Notes under the pieces: generated by a model
The model's database searches: none
Told to the model about the DNA's origin: nothing
Seen by the model: the letters and a program-made list of their open reading frames with translations, nothing else
NCBI GenBank assembly: GCA_900539695.1
Contig: UQDG01000007.1
Coordinates: 27,525 to 91,524 of the forward strand
DNA from: an uncultured Oscillospiraceae bacterium
Lineage (GTDB): Bacteria > Bacillota > Clostridia > Oscillospirales > Ruminococcaceae
Direction: 5' to 3'
DNA length: 64,000 nt
Made by a program: the position numbers and the translations under genes
Shown: positions 26,757 through 34,981 of the stretch, piece by piece
Numbering within the stretch: the stretch's first letter is position 1
Layout of the letters: each line of letters begins with the position of its first letter

Positions 26757-28703
26757 ATGACTTTTTACCTCGTATTATCGCTATTTCTTGTGCTGGTGGG
26801 GCATGCGTTCCGCCTGCTGCGGTGGGAGCAGTTCATCCGAATTTACGAGCGCCCGCTGCGGGGCCAGATGCTGCGGGGCATGGCCGGCGGCTATGCCCTC
26901 AACTTTGTGCTGCCCTTCCACCTGGGCGATGTGTTCCGCGCGGTGTTCACCGGCCGCCGCATGAAAAGCGGCATCGGCTTCGCGCTGGCTACCGTCATCA
27001 TGGACCGCTTCCTGGATGTCTGGTTCGTGGCGCTGGGCTTCGGCACATTTTGGGCGCTGGGGCAGGGCGGTGCGGCCGTGCTGGGCGCGGCGCAGTATTA
27101 CTTGGTGTTCTCGCTGGTGCTGGCGCTGGGCCTTGTGCTGGTGGTGGCTCTGCGGGACCTGCTCAAAAAAGGCTGCCTTGCCTTCTGCGGGCTGTTCAAT
27201 GATACGCTGAAATTGGACGGCATGATGTTCTTTTGGAGCCTCATCAACACCTTCAAGGACCTGGGCCGCATCAAGATTGGACGTCTTGTCGTTAATACGG
27301 TGCTCATGTGGGCGGCCTACCTCGGCTCCTACACGGCGCTGGCAGCGGCCCTCACCGCGGCCGGTCAGCCCATGGCGCTGGTGGATGTGTTCGACCTGCT
27401 TTTTGGCCGCAACGCCGCCGACCTCAGCGCTCTGCTGCCCGGCGGGGCAATGGGCGCGGCTGCCCCCGCCGCCAGCATCCTGCTGCTGTGCTGGTTTGCA
27501 CTGCCGCTGCTGGCCATGTGGCTGGTCACGCTGCTGCCGGAAAACGTGCGCGGTGCCGTCAATCAGGCCACTCAGGCCGCCCCGGCAGGGGAGAGCTACC
27601 TCAACCTGCTGCCCCAGGCCGACCCGCAGGACCGTGCGGCGTTTTTAAGCCAGTATTTCGGCCTGCAAAACAAGGAGTGGGTCAAGGGCTTCCTAAAAAT
27701 GAACCAGGGCATCACCATTTTGCAGGACTATTCCGCCGGTTCCAACGCCACCACCATGCTCTGCATGGACGCAGAAAAGACGTTCTACCGTAAATATGCC
27801 TTTGGTGCGGACGGCGACAAGCTGGCCGAACAGCTGGCCTGGCTGCGCACCCAGCAAGACCGCCTGCCCCTGTGCGACATCCTGCAAAGCAGCACCGAGG
27901 ACGGCTGCTGCTGGTACGACATGGTCTACGACCCGCAGGCTGTCGGCCTGTTCCGCTACCTGCACTCCAACCCTGTGGAGAAAAGCACCGCCATCCTGCG
28001 GGAGGTGCTGGACACGTTGGAAGAAAAGCTCTACCGTCCCACCGCCCGCCCGGCGGATATGGAAAAAATCGAGCAGTACATCGATAAAAAGGTGGACGCT
28101 AACCTGCAAAAGCTGCGGGACGCCCGCTCCCTGCGGGAGCTGATGGCCGCCGACACCATCTGGGTCAACGGCGTCGAGTACAAAAACCTGCACCAGCTGG
28201 CCTGGCTTTTCGACCGCGAACGGTTGAAAACTTTGTTCGCTGCTGACCCCGTGGGCACCATCCACGGCGACCTGACCATTGAAAACATCATCTGCCGCCT
28301 GAACCCCGGCGCGAACGGCGGCTGGTATCTCATCGACCCCAACACCGGCAATCTGCACGAAAGTCCCTTCCTGGATTACGGCAAACTGCTGCAAAGCCTG
28401 CACGGCAGCTACGAATTCATGATGAAGACCCCGCGGGTCACCGTGCAGGGCAGCCGCATCGACTTCGCGCTGACCCGCTCGGCCGCCTATGATGCGCTGT
28501 ATCGTGCGTTAATGGCCGACCTGCAGAGCCGTTACCCCGCCGCCCAGGTGGAAAGCATCCTCATGCACGAGGTCATCCACTGGCTGCGGCTGATGCCCTA
28601 CAAACTGGCCAAAGACCGCAAGCGCGCGCCGATGTTCTACGCCGGGCTGGTCATGGTGGCCAACGATGTTGCCAACTTTGCAAAAGGAGAGAACGTATGC
28701 TGA
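26757..28703 (+). CDS. Fusion: LPG-synthase/flippase-like membrane domain plus APH/choline-kinase-like domain
   Basis: This 648-residue protein is one uninterrupted frame. Residues 1-280 contain about six to seven hydrophobic helices and the phrases RLLRWEQFIRIYERP and GGYALNFVLPFHLGDVFRA, which are typical of the lysylphosphatidylglycerol-synthase/flippase TM family (PF03706 type). Residues 330-640 form a soluble domain with a kinase-like catalytic core, TIHGDLTIENIICR (His503, Asp505, Asn510) and YLIDPNTG (Asp527), the Brenner-motif layout of aminoglycoside/choline phosphotransferases. It abuts the nucleotidyltransferase gene and overlaps the HAD gene by seven bases. The substrate is unknown; this particular fusion is not one I recognise. 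Confidence 0.6.
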   Translation: MTFYLVLSLFLVLVGHAFRLLRWEQFIRIYERPLRGQMLRGMAGGYALNFVLPFHLGDVFRAVFTGRRMKSGIGFALATVIMDRFLDVWFVALGFGTFWALGQGGAAVLGAAQYYLVFSLVLALGLVLVVALRDLLKKGCLAFCGLFNDTLKLDGMMFFWSLINTFKDLGRIKIGRLVVNTVLMWAAYLGSYTALAAALTAAGQPMALVDVFDLLFGRNAADLSALLPGGAMGAAAPAASILLLCWFALPLLAMWLVTLLPENVRGAVNQATQAAPAGESYLNLLPQADPQDRAAFLSQYFGLQNKEWVKGFLKMNQGITILQDYSAGSNATTMLCMDAEKTFYRKYAFGADGDKLAEQLAWLRTQQDRLPLCDILQSSTEDGCCWYDMVYDPQAVGLFRYLHSNPVEKSTAILREVLDTLEEKLYRPTARPADMEKIEQYIDKKVDANLQKLRDARSLRELMAADTIWVNGVEYKNLHQLAWLFDRERLKTLFAADPVGTIHGDLTIENIICRLNPGANGGWYLIDPNTGNLHESPFLDYGKLLQSLHGSYEFMMKTPRVTVQGSRIDFALTRSAAYDALYRALMADLQSRYPAAQVESILMHEVIHWLRLMPYKLAKDRKRAPMFYAGLVMVANDVANFAKGENVC

Positions 28704-29254
28704 TCTGCGTCGACCTGGACGGCACACTGCTGGACACCGTCCCCGCCAACGCCGCGTCCTACCGCGCTGCGCTGGAGGAGCAGGGCTTTACCGTCACCGA
28801 TGAATACTACGCCCAATACTGCAACGGCGGCTATTATAAGCAGTTTTTACGCCCGCTGATGGGCGGCGACCCCGCCCCCGAAGCCGTGGAGCGGGTGCAC
28901 GACCGCAAAAAGGAGCTGTACAGCAGCTGCCTGCCCATGGTGCGCCCCAACACCAGCTTACTGGCGATTTTGCAGGCGATGAAAGCCGCCGGCCACGACC
29001 TGGCCTGTGTGACCACCGGCAGCCGCAAAAACGCCACCGAGGTGCTGGAGTATTTCCACTGCGCAGATTGGTTCGGCGTCTTTATCACCGGCGAGGATGT
29101 TGTCCGCAGCAAGCCCGACCCCGAGGGCTACCTGAAAGCCATGGCGCATTTCGGCGTTACCCCGGCGGAAACGATGATCTTCGAGGATTCCGGCCCCGGC
29201 CTTGAAGCCGCCCGTGCCAGCGGCGCGACCGTATATAAGGTGGAAGCCTTTTAA
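28697..29254 (+). CDS. HAD-superfamily phosphatase (phosphoglycolate-phosphatase-like)
   Basis: This 185-residue protein has the four HAD motifs in order: ICVDLDGTLLDTV (nucleophile Asp), CVTTGSRKN (Thr), the Lys in VVRSKPDPEGY, and MIFEDSGPGLEAA (acidic pair). The cap is a small helical C1 insert. It overlaps the preceding fusion gene by seven bases, so it probably acts in the same pathway, removing a phosphate from a glycan precursor or balancing the kinase. It is the last gene of the glycan locus; a new promoter follows. Confidence 0.82.
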   Translation: MLICVDLDGTLLDTVPANAASYRAALEEQGFTVTDEYYAQYCNGGYYKQFLRPLMGGDPAPEAVERVHDRKKELYSSCLPMVRPNTSLLAILQAMKAAGHDLACVTTGSRKNATEVLEYFHCADWFGVFITGEDVVRSKPDPEGYLKAMAHFGVTPAETMIFEDSGPGLEAARASGATVYKVEAF

Positions 29255-29291
29255 AGAAATAGTTGATATTTTTTAAACAGGGCGTATTCTG

Positions 29292-29320
29292 TTGATTTTC
29301 TTTTGGTAATGCCTTACAAT
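29292..29320 (+). promoter_or_regulatory. Predicted promoter of the sugar kinase gene
   Basis: TTGATT at 29292-29297 and TACAAT at 29315-29320 have 17-bp spacing, 61 bases before the ATG. A second, weaker pair (TTGATA 29263, TATTCT 29285) lies just upstream. Confidence 0.5.
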
Positions 29321-29380
29321 ATAAAATGACAGAAAATGGGGAGTTTTGCATAAATCCCCGATAAAAACAGGAGGCAACCC

Positions 29381-30469
29381 ATGGAACATGCCAACCCGAT
29401 CCTGCTTGGCAATAATAGTCCGCAGAAATTTATTACCATTGGCGAAGTCATGCTGCGCCTGACCCCGCCGAATTATGAAAAGATCCGTATGGCATCCAGC
29501 TTCGAGGCCAGCTACGGCGGCAGCGAGGCCAACATTGCCCTGGCCCTGGCCAACCTGGGCGTGGACTCCACCTTCTTCAGCGTGGTGCCCAACAACTCCC
29601 TGGGTAAAAGCGCCATCCGCTGGCTGCGCTGCAACGACGTGCACTGTACGCCGATGATCCTCTCTACCAAGGAGGAGACCCCCAGCTGCCGCCTGGGCAC
29701 CTATTACCTCGAGACCGGCTACGGCATCCGCCCCAGTAAGGTCATCTATGACCGCATGCACAGCGCCCTGACCGAGTACGACCTGACCAAGGTCAATCTG
29801 CAGGAGCTGTTTGAGGGCTTTGACTGGCTGCACCTGTCCGGCATCACCCCGGCGCTGAACAAGAACTGCGCCGATTTCATCCTGCGCTGCCTGCGCGAGG
29901 CCAAGGAGATGGGCCTGACCGTCAGCTTCGACGGCAACTTCCGCTCCAGCCTGTGGACCTGGGAGGAAGCCCGCGACTACTGCACCCAGTGCCTGCCCTA
30001 CGTGGACGTGCTGTTTGGCATCGAGCCGTATCACCTGTGGAAAGACGAGGAAAACCACGCCAAGGGCGACTGGAAGGACGGCGTGCCCCTGCAGCCCAGC
30101 TACGAGCAGCAGGACGAGGTTTTCCAGCATTTCATCGACCGTTACCCCAACATGAAGTGCATTGCCCGCCACGTGCGGTACGTACATTCCGGCAGCGAGA
30201 ACAGCCTGAAAGCCTTCATGTGGTATGAGGGTCACACCTTCGAGTCCAAGCTCTACACCTTCAACATCCTGGACCGCGTCGGCGGCGGCGATGCCTTTGC
30301 CAGCGGCCTGATCTACGCTATGATGCACGACTACAAACCCATGGACATGGTGAACTTCGCGGTCGCTTCCAGCGCCATCAAGCACACCATCCACGGCGAT
30401 GCCAACATCACCGACGATGTAGAGAGCATCCGTGATTTGATGAATATGAATTACGATATTAAGCGTTGA
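29381..30469 (+). CDS. kdgK: PfkB-family sugar kinase, 2-keto-3-deoxygluconate kinase-like
   Basis: This 362-residue protein has the N-terminal substrate segment ITIGEVMLRLTPP and SYGGSEANIALALANLG (the first PfkB signature), and near the C-terminus NILDRVGGGDAFASGLIYA, the second signature with the catalytic Asp of the GxGD anion hole. The overall pattern is that of KDG kinases, which phosphorylate 2-keto-3-deoxygluconate with ATP, for example in uronate breakdown. It has its own promoter, an AGGAGG ribosome binding site and a terminator, so it is a single-gene unit. No other uronate gene lies close by, so substrate choice rests on family resemblance. Confidence 0.7.
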   Translation: MEHANPILLGNNSPQKFITIGEVMLRLTPPNYEKIRMASSFEASYGGSEANIALALANLGVDSTFFSVVPNNSLGKSAIRWLRCNDVHCTPMILSTKEETPSCRLGTYYLETGYGIRPSKVIYDRMHSALTEYDLTKVNLQELFEGFDWLHLSGITPALNKNCADFILRCLREAKEMGLTVSFDGNFRSSLWTWEEARDYCTQCLPYVDVLFGIEPYHLWKDEENHAKGDWKDGVPLQPSYEQQDEVFQHFIDRYPNMKCIARHVRYVHSGSENSLKAFMWYEGHTFESKLYTFNILDRVGGGDAFASGLIYAMMHDYKPMDMVNFAVASSAIKHTIHGDANITDDVESIRDLMNMNYDIKR

Positions 30470-30501
30470 TTTTGTTTTAGTAATAAATAGTGCGCCACCC
30501 C

Positions 30502-30532
30502 GGCTCTGCCTACCCTGCGGCAGGGCCTTTTA
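30502..30532 (+). terminator. Rho-independent terminator after the kinase gene
   Basis: GGCTCTGCC pairs with GGCAGGGCC (one G-U pair) over an 8-base loop, followed by TTTTATAAT. Confidence 0.75.
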
Positions 30533-30626
30533 TAATGGGATACTGCCGTTAAAACAAGGGAACATCCATACAATACCCCGCCAACCTAAACCGAGCCTAA
30601 AAAACCACTGCATCTGCCCAAATTTA

Positions 30627-30655
30627 TTGACAAACCGCCCCGTTTGTGGTTGAAT
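30627..30655 (+). promoter_or_regulatory. Predicted trpS promoter
   Basis: A perfect TTGACA at 30627-30632 and TTGAAT at 30650-30655 have 17-bp spacing, 92 bases before the trpS start. Confidence 0.55.
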
Positions 30656-30683
30656 ACTAGTATCACACGAAACACACAACGGA

Positions 30684-30728
30684 CACCGCCCCAGCGCGAA
30701 TCTTCGTGCGCGGGCGGTGCTTTGTTTT
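30684..30728 (+). terminator. Leader hairpin upstream of trpS (possible attenuator)
   Basis: CACCGCCC pairs with GGGCGGTG around an inner stem GCGCGAA / TTCGTGC, giving a long GC-rich hairpin followed by TTTGTTTT. It lies between the predicted promoter and the trpS ATG, so it can stop transcription before the gene unless it is overridden. No T-box motif (AGGGTGG-type) is visible in the short leader. Confidence 0.6.
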
Positions 30729-30746
30729 GATAGGAGATATGTAACG

Positions 30747-31757
30747 ATGGCAGAAGAAAAACGTAAACGCATCCTTTCGGGCATCCAGCCCACCGGCACG
30801 CCCACCCTGGGCAACTATATCGGCGCGGTGCGCAACTGGGCCCTGCTGCAGTCGGACTACGACTGCCTGTATATGGTCGCCGACCTCCACTCGCTGACCG
30901 TCCGCCAGAACCCCGCTGAGCTGCGCCGCCGCACCCGCGAGCTGTCCGCCCTGCTGCTGGCCGTCGGCATCGATCCCAAGGAGCATGTCCTCTTCGTCCA
31001 GAGCCACGTGCCTGCCCACACCCAGCTGTCCTGGGTGTTGGCCTGCAACACCCAGTTCGGTGAGCTGTCCCGCATGACCCAGTTCAAGGATAAGAGCGCC
31101 AAACACCCCGATAACGTCAACGGCGGCTTGTTCACCTACCCCGTCCTGATGGCAGCCGACATTCTGATCTATAACGCCGACCTCGTCCCCGTGGGCCAGG
31201 ACCAGACCCAGCATCTGGAGATCGCCCGCGACATCGCCGGCCGCTTCAACGGCATCTACGGCGATACCTTCATCCTGCCCGAGGGCTACGTCCCGGCCTC
31301 CGGCGCCAAGATCATGTCCCTGGCCGAGCCGGCCAAGAAGATGAGCAAGTCCGACACCAACGTCAACGCCTTCATCCTGATGACTGACGACAAGGATGCC
31401 ATCGTGCGCAAATGCAAGCGCGCCGTCACCGATTCCGACGGCTGCGTCCGCTTCGACCGCGAAAATAAGCCCGGCGTTTCCAACCTCATGACCATCTACG
31501 GCACCTTCACCGGCAAGAGCATGGACGAGATCACCGCTGAGTTTGAGGGCAAGGGCTACGGCGACTTCAAGATGGCTGTCGCCGAGGTCACCGCCGACGC
31601 GCTGGCCCCCGTCCAGGCCGAGTACGGCAAGATTCTTGCCGATAAAGCGTATGTTGATGAGGTGCTCAAGTCCGGTGCCGAGCGTGCCTCCCGCCTGGCA
31701 AACCGCACCGTCAACAAAGTCTACCGCAAGGTGGGCCTGCTGCAGCTGGATAAATAA
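30747..31757 (+). CDS. trpS: Tryptophanyl-tRNA synthetase
   Basis: The protein has 336 residues from the ATG at 30747 behind TAGGAGAT; longer in-frame starts fall inside the leader hairpin. It has the class I core ILSGIQPTGTPTLGNYIGAV (the HIGH-equivalent TxxxGN), DILIYNADLVPVGQDQTQHLE (the TrpRS-specific active-site loop), and KKMSKSD (KMSKS). Length and motif order match bacterial TrpRS. It charges tRNA(Trp) in the cytoplasm. It stands in a housekeeping run before greA and lysS and has its own promoter and leader hairpin. Confidence 0.95.
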   Translation: MAEEKRKRILSGIQPTGTPTLGNYIGAVRNWALLQSDYDCLYMVADLHSLTVRQNPAELRRRTRELSALLLAVGIDPKEHVLFVQSHVPAHTQLSWVLACNTQFGELSRMTQFKDKSAKHPDNVNGGLFTYPVLMAADILIYNADLVPVGQDQTQHLEIARDIAGRFNGIYGDTFILPEGYVPASGAKIMSLAEPAKKMSKSDTNVNAFILMTDDKDAIVRKCKRAVTDSDGCVRFDRENKPGVSNLMTIYGTFTGKSMDEITAEFEGKGYGDFKMAVAEVTADALAPVQAEYGKILADKAYVDEVLKSGAERASRLANRTVNKVYRKVGLLQLDK

Positions 31758-31789
31758 GATGAAACTGCCTCGTATCCGGCAAAATGCAC

Positions 31790-31819
31790 TTGACAAAACG
31801 GCGCTGAACCGTTTATAAT
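31790..31819 (+). promoter_or_regulatory. Predicted greA promoter
   Basis: TTGACA at 31790-31795 and TATAAT at 31814-31819, both perfect consensus, have 18-bp spacing and lie 67 bases before the greA start. Confidence 0.75.
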
Positions 31820-31886
31820 ATTACAGTTAGTGCGGCTCGTATTGGGCCGCACAACTTTTACTATTTACACGTTAGGAGAAACTACC

Positions 31887-32366
31887 ATGGCGAAAGAAGT
31901 CGTTGTTACCCGTGAGGGCTATGATAAACTGGTCCATGACCTGGACGAACTGCGCACCGTTAAACGTAAAGAGGTTGCTGATAAGATCAAGGTTGCACGT
32001 GGCTACGGCGACTTGAGCGAGAATGCCGAGTACGACGCCGCTAAGGAAGAGCAGGCCGTTGTCGAGGCCCGCATCGCTGACCTGGAGGCTACCTTGAAAG
32101 TCGCCCGCGTCATCGACGACAGCGAGCTGTCCGGCGATACCGTTTCCATCGGTATGAACGTCACCATCCAGGAGGAGGGCGAGGAGCCGGAATCCTACGA
32201 CATCACCGGTTCCACCGAGGCTGACATGAACCTGAACCGCATCAGCGACGAGAGCCCCGTCGGCGCCGCCCTGATCGGCCATAAGCCCGGCGACGAGGTT
32301 GACGTCACCCTGCCCAACGGCAGCATCGTCACCTACAAGCTGCTGACCGTCACCCGCTCCAAGTAA
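31887..32366 (+). CDS. greA: Transcription elongation factor GreA
   Basis: The protein has 159 residues from the ATG at 31887 behind TTAGGAGAA. The N-terminal coiled coil holds the tip motif RGYGDLSENAEYDAAKEEQ with the acidic residues that stimulate RNA cleavage by stalled RNA polymerase, and the C-terminal domain contains SPVGAALIGHKPGDEV and ends with a beta-strand typical of GreA. Full length. It is followed after 51 bases by lysS, probably in the same transcript, an order that is common in Firmicutes. Confidence 0.95.
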   Translation: MAKEVVVTREGYDKLVHDLDELRTVKRKEVADKIKVARGYGDLSENAEYDAAKEEQAVVEARIADLEATLKVARVIDDSELSGDTVSIGMNVTIQEEGEEPESYDITGSTEADMNLNRISDESPVGAALIGHKPGDEVDVTLPNGSIVTYKLLTVTRSK

Positions 32367-32417
32367 GCGGAAACCGCCGCATATTCATGATTTAAAAACA
32401 CGAAAGGACGATCTCAC

Positions 32418-33920
32418 ATGGAGCAGAATAAGCCCCAGACCGAACAGGACATCAGCCAGCAGGCAGCCGTTCGCCGCCAGAAGCTGGCCGACCTGCGCGC
32501 CGCCGGCAGCGACCCCTTTGTCATCACCAAATATCCGCAGGATTCTTACTCCGCTGATTTGAAAGCCGAGTTTGCTGACCTGCCCGCCGAAGCCGAGACC
32601 GGCAAGATCGTCTCGCTGGCTGGCCGTATGATGTCCAAACGCATCATGGGCAAGGCCAGCTTTGCTCACCTGCGCGACCAGAAGGGCGATATCCAGATCT
32701 TCGTCAAGCGTGACTTGCTGGGCGATGAGCCTTACGCCGCCTTCAAAAAGCTGGACATCGGCGACATCATCGGTGTCAAGGGCGAAGTGTTCCGCACCAA
32801 AATGGGCGAGATCTCCGTCCGCATCTCCGAGCTGACGCTGCTCTCCAAGAGCCTGCTGCCCCTGCCCGAGAAGTTCCACGGTCTGACCGACCGCGAGGCC
32901 CGCTATCGTCAGCGCTATGTTGACCTCATCGTCAACCCCGAGGTCAAAGACACCTTCGTCAAGCGCAGCCAGATCTTGAAGGAGATCCGCGCTTACCTGG
33001 ACGAGAAGGGCTTCCTGGAGGTCGACACCCCCATCCTGACCCCCTTTGAGATCGGCGCCTCCGCCCGCCCGTTCTATACCCACCACAACACGCTGGATAT
33101 GGACATGGTGCTGCGCATCGAGACCGAGCTGTATCTGAAGCGCCTGATCGTCGGCGGTATGGACCGCGTGTACGAGGTCGGCCGTATCTTCCGCAACGAG
33201 GGCATGGACCCCAAGCATAACCCTGAGTTCACCACCATCGAGCTGTACCAGGCTTTCACCGATTTCCACGGCATGATGGATCTGGTCGAGGAGATGTACA
33301 AGCGCCTGGCCCTGAAGGTCTGTGGCAGCCTGGAAATCACCTACCAGGGCAAGCAAATCGACATGGGCCACTGGGAGCGTCTGACCATGATCGAGGCCGT
33401 CAAGAAGTATTCCGGCGTTGACTTCAACGATTGGAAGACCGACGAGGATGCCATCGCTGCTGCCAAGGAGCACCACGTCGAGCTGCCCGAGGTCCCCACC
33501 AAGGGTGCCATCCTGGCCGAGTTCTTCGACGCTTTTGTCGAGGATAAGCTCATCCAGCCCACCTTCATCTATGATTACCCCGTCGAGATCAGCCCGCTGG
33601 CCAAGCGCAAGCCCGATGATCCGGCTTTCACCGAGCGCTTCGAGTATTTCATCGACTGCACCGAGTACGGCAATGCCTTCAGCGAGCTGAATGACCCCAT
33701 CGATCAGAAGGCCCGCTTTGAGCGCCAGGTCGCCGAGCGCAAGGCCATCGAGCCCAACTGCAAGGCCCAGGTCGACTACGACTACGTCACCGCCCTGGAG
33801 TACGGCCTGCCCCCCACGGGCGGCCTCGGCTTCGGTGTCGACCGCCTGGTCATGCTCCTCACCGACAGCGCCTCCATCCGCGACGTCCTCCTCTTCCCCA
33901 CGATGAAGCCTGTGGATTGA
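32418..33920 (+). CDS. lysS: Lysyl-tRNA synthetase (class II), 3' end supplied by an integrated element
   Basis: This 500-residue protein has an N-terminal OB-fold anticodon-binding domain (about residues 60-175) and a class II core: motif 1 region RSQILKEIRAYLDEKGFLEVDTP, motif 2 RIFRNEGMDPKHNPEFT, motif 3 GLGFGVDRLVML. It charges tRNA(Lys). The last codons read PTMKPVD-stop. The same 3' end recurs at 43718, and a variant coding PTMKPID-stop is at 63560, showing that mobile elements entered this gene's 3' end and restored the reading frame. The terminator at 34062 also comes from the element. The gene itself remains intact. Confidence 0.95.
   Translation: MEQNKPQTEQDISQQAAVRRQKLADLRAAGSDPFVITKYPQDSYSADLKAEFADLPAEAETGKIVSLAGRMMSKRIMGKASFAHLRDQKGDIQIFVKRDLLGDEPYAAFKKLDIGDIIGVKGEVFRTKMGEISVRISELTLLSKSLLPLPEKFHGLTDREARYRQRYVDLIVNPEVKDTFVKRSQILKEIRAYLDEKGFLEVDTPILTPFEIGASARPFYTHHNTLDMDMVLRIETELYLKRLIVGGMDRVYEVGRIFRNEGMDPKHNPEFTTIELYQAFTDFHGMMDLVEEMYKRLALKVCGSLEITYQGKQIDMGHWERLTMIEAVKKYSGVDFNDWKTDEDAIAAAKEHHVELPEVPTKGAILAEFFDAFVEDKLIQPTFIYDYPVEISPLAKRKPDDPAFTERFEYFIDCTEYGNAFSELNDPIDQKARFERQVAERKAIEPNCKAQVDYDYVTALEYGLPPTGGLGFGVDRLVMLLTDSASIRDVLLFPTMKPVD
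33900..33910 (+). other. Attachment site core (attL) inside the lysS 3' end
   Basis: ACGATGAAGCC, coding Thr-Met-Lys-Pro near the end of LysS, is present identically at 43718-43728 and 63563-63573. It marks the left boundary of the tandem integrated elements. The exact crossover points cannot be placed within the core by eye. Confidence 0.8.
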
Positions 33921-34061
33921 AATTTGACGTATAATCGCTATAAAATGGCGTAAAAATGCAAATTTCTGACACCATTACACCACTACTACACCAACTTTTC
34001 CTATTTTATATAAAGGAGTCTTACAAATAGTGGTGTAAAAACACATTGCCCATAACCCTAA

Positions 34062-34093
34062 GCCCCCAAGCCTGACCCGCTTGGGGGCTTTTT
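34062..34093 (+). terminator. Element-borne terminator downstream of lysS
   Basis: GCCCCCAAGC / GCTTGGGGGC is a perfect 10-bp stem followed by TTTTT. It replaces the native lysS terminator that was displaced by integration. Confidence 0.9.
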
Positions 34094-34106
34094 GAATGCG
34101 GTGAAC

Positions 34107-34135
34107 TTGACAGCGGGCTATAATGCGCTTACAAT
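34107..34135 (+). promoter_or_regulatory. Predicted left-end promoter, copy 1
   Basis: TTGACA at 34107-34112 and TACAAT at 34130-34135 have 17-bp spacing. The same layout exists at 43925 in the second element, although the sequence between the boxes differs. Confidence 0.65.
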
Positions 34136-34183
34136 AAACATGAAATGGAATGTTTTCTGCTTGAGAAGAAAGGGCGTTGTTCC

Positions 34184-34594
34184 ATGAGTGTAGAAGATAG
34201 AGATTGGTACAGAGAGGACTTTAAGCGCAAGGAGGAAGAATATGGTGGCGATTTTAGTCTTGGTAGTAGACCAGTCCGTAAACAACCACAGCGCTATGGA
34301 GAACGACTTTCAAATAAACAACTTGATTGGCAAAACGCGATTATCTGTCCCATTTTGTGCTATTTTGGCCTGAGACTAGCTTCTGGTCTTGTAGCCGATA
34401 AACTTCAACTCGGGGGTGCTATATCTGTTATATTGGCGATATATTCCATTTGGTGCTTTGTGACGGCTATTCATCGTAATGAGAAGGAAAACGATAAAAC
34501 TGTAGCAAATGTTATTGCCTTGCTTTCCGGTGCAGGTTGCACGATTGTTACGGTTGTCATTGCCTTTATGATGATATCAAGTTTGATTGGGTAA
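34184..34594 (+). CDS. Small membrane protein in the left-end cargo slot
   Basis: The protein has 136 residues from the ATG at 34184, with AGAAAGGG upstream; an in-frame ATG at 34145 would add 13 residues. The N-terminal 50 residues are charged (RDWYREDFKRKEEEYGGDF), followed by three hydrophobic segments (about NAIICPILCYFGLRLASGLV, ISVILAIYSIWCFVTAI, VIALLSGAGCTIVTVVIAFM). No family is recognised. It takes the place that a JAB/RadC-like gene occupies in the second element, between the same promoter and the same small downstream gene. Confidence 0.6.
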   Translation: MSVEDRDWYREDFKRKEEEYGGDFSLGSRPVRKQPQRYGERLSNKQLDWQNAIICPILCYFGLRLASGLVADKLQLGGAISVILAIYSIWCFVTAIHRNEKENDKTVANVIALLSGAGCTIVTVVIAFMMISSLIG

Positions 34595-34610
34595 AAGAAA
34601 ATGGTGCAAT

Positions 34611-34784
34611 ATGAAAGAGCATTATGAAGATGACCGTTGCATTATCCCCGAAGAAATCAAGAAAATGAGCAACGAGGAACTCCAGAAAAAGATTGCTCAA
34701 TTTGAACAGGCCGGAAAGACGCATAAGACCGCGCAAATACCGTATCGTCCAACCCGTGTGATACTACCGCATCATCTGACATAA
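34611..34784 (+). CDS. Conserved 57-residue element protein, copy 1
   Basis: This small protein reads KEHYEDDRCIIPEEIKKM in its first part and continues with an acidic, Gln-rich helix and a basic C-terminus. A nearly identical 57-residue protein is encoded at 44541. The fact that most differences are conservative (for example Ile/Val, Thr/Ala) supports a real coding gene. No known domain is recognised. It lies just left of the coupling-protein gene or its remnant in both elements and is transcribed towards it. Confidence 0.6.
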   Translation: MKEHYEDDRCIIPEEIKKMSNEELQKKIAQFEQAGKTHKTAQIPYRPTRVILPHHLT

Positions 34785-34824
34785 TGCAATACAAATGGCT
34801 ACCCTTTCGTGGGGTAGCCATTTT

Positions 34825-34980
34825 TTATTTAAAGTAGAAGTTCTTCTTTAGACGTATTGAGCCATCATCACAGATAACAAAAAGTTCCTGCCCTAAATGC
34901 GCAAGCTCTGCAGGTTTGATGATAGGCTTCGGCTTAATATCATTATCACTATTTACAAGTGAACGCTTGTCCCCTATCAT
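34825..34980 (-). pseudogene. C-terminal remnant of a VirD4/TraG-type coupling protein
   Basis: The last 51 codons match the C-terminus of the intact coupling protein at 44755-46092 almost exactly (for example DKRSLVNSDNDIKPKPIIKP and ELFVICDDGSIRLKKNFYFK). Homology stops sharply at 34980, where the sequence switches to an acetyltransferase fragment on the other strand. This shows that the rest of the first element's mobilisation module was deleted. Confidence 0.85.
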
Positions 34981-34981
34981 C

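Larger units (their letters stand above)
33896..34113 (+). repeat. Element left-end direct repeat, copy 1
   Basis: These 218 bases recur nearly unchanged at 43714-43931. They include the end of lysS, AT-rich sequence with ACACCA-type repeats (33968-33995: GACACCATTACACCAC and on) that look like integrase arm sites, a matching GTGGTGTAA further on, a strong terminator and the -35 box of an outward promoter. The rest of 33921-34183 contains no gene. Confidence 0.85.

Noticed and set aside
26004-28703. A true lic-type phosphocholine pathway (licA/licC)
   Set aside because: The motifs show only a generic nucleotidyltransferase and a generic APH-like kinase, and no choline transporter (LicB) or LicD-type phosphotransferase is present. 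Kept as an analogy only.
30656-30746. T-box riboswitch before trpS
   Set aside because: The leader is under 100 bases and no AGGGTGGNACCGCG-type sequence is present; only a terminator-like hairpin is seen.
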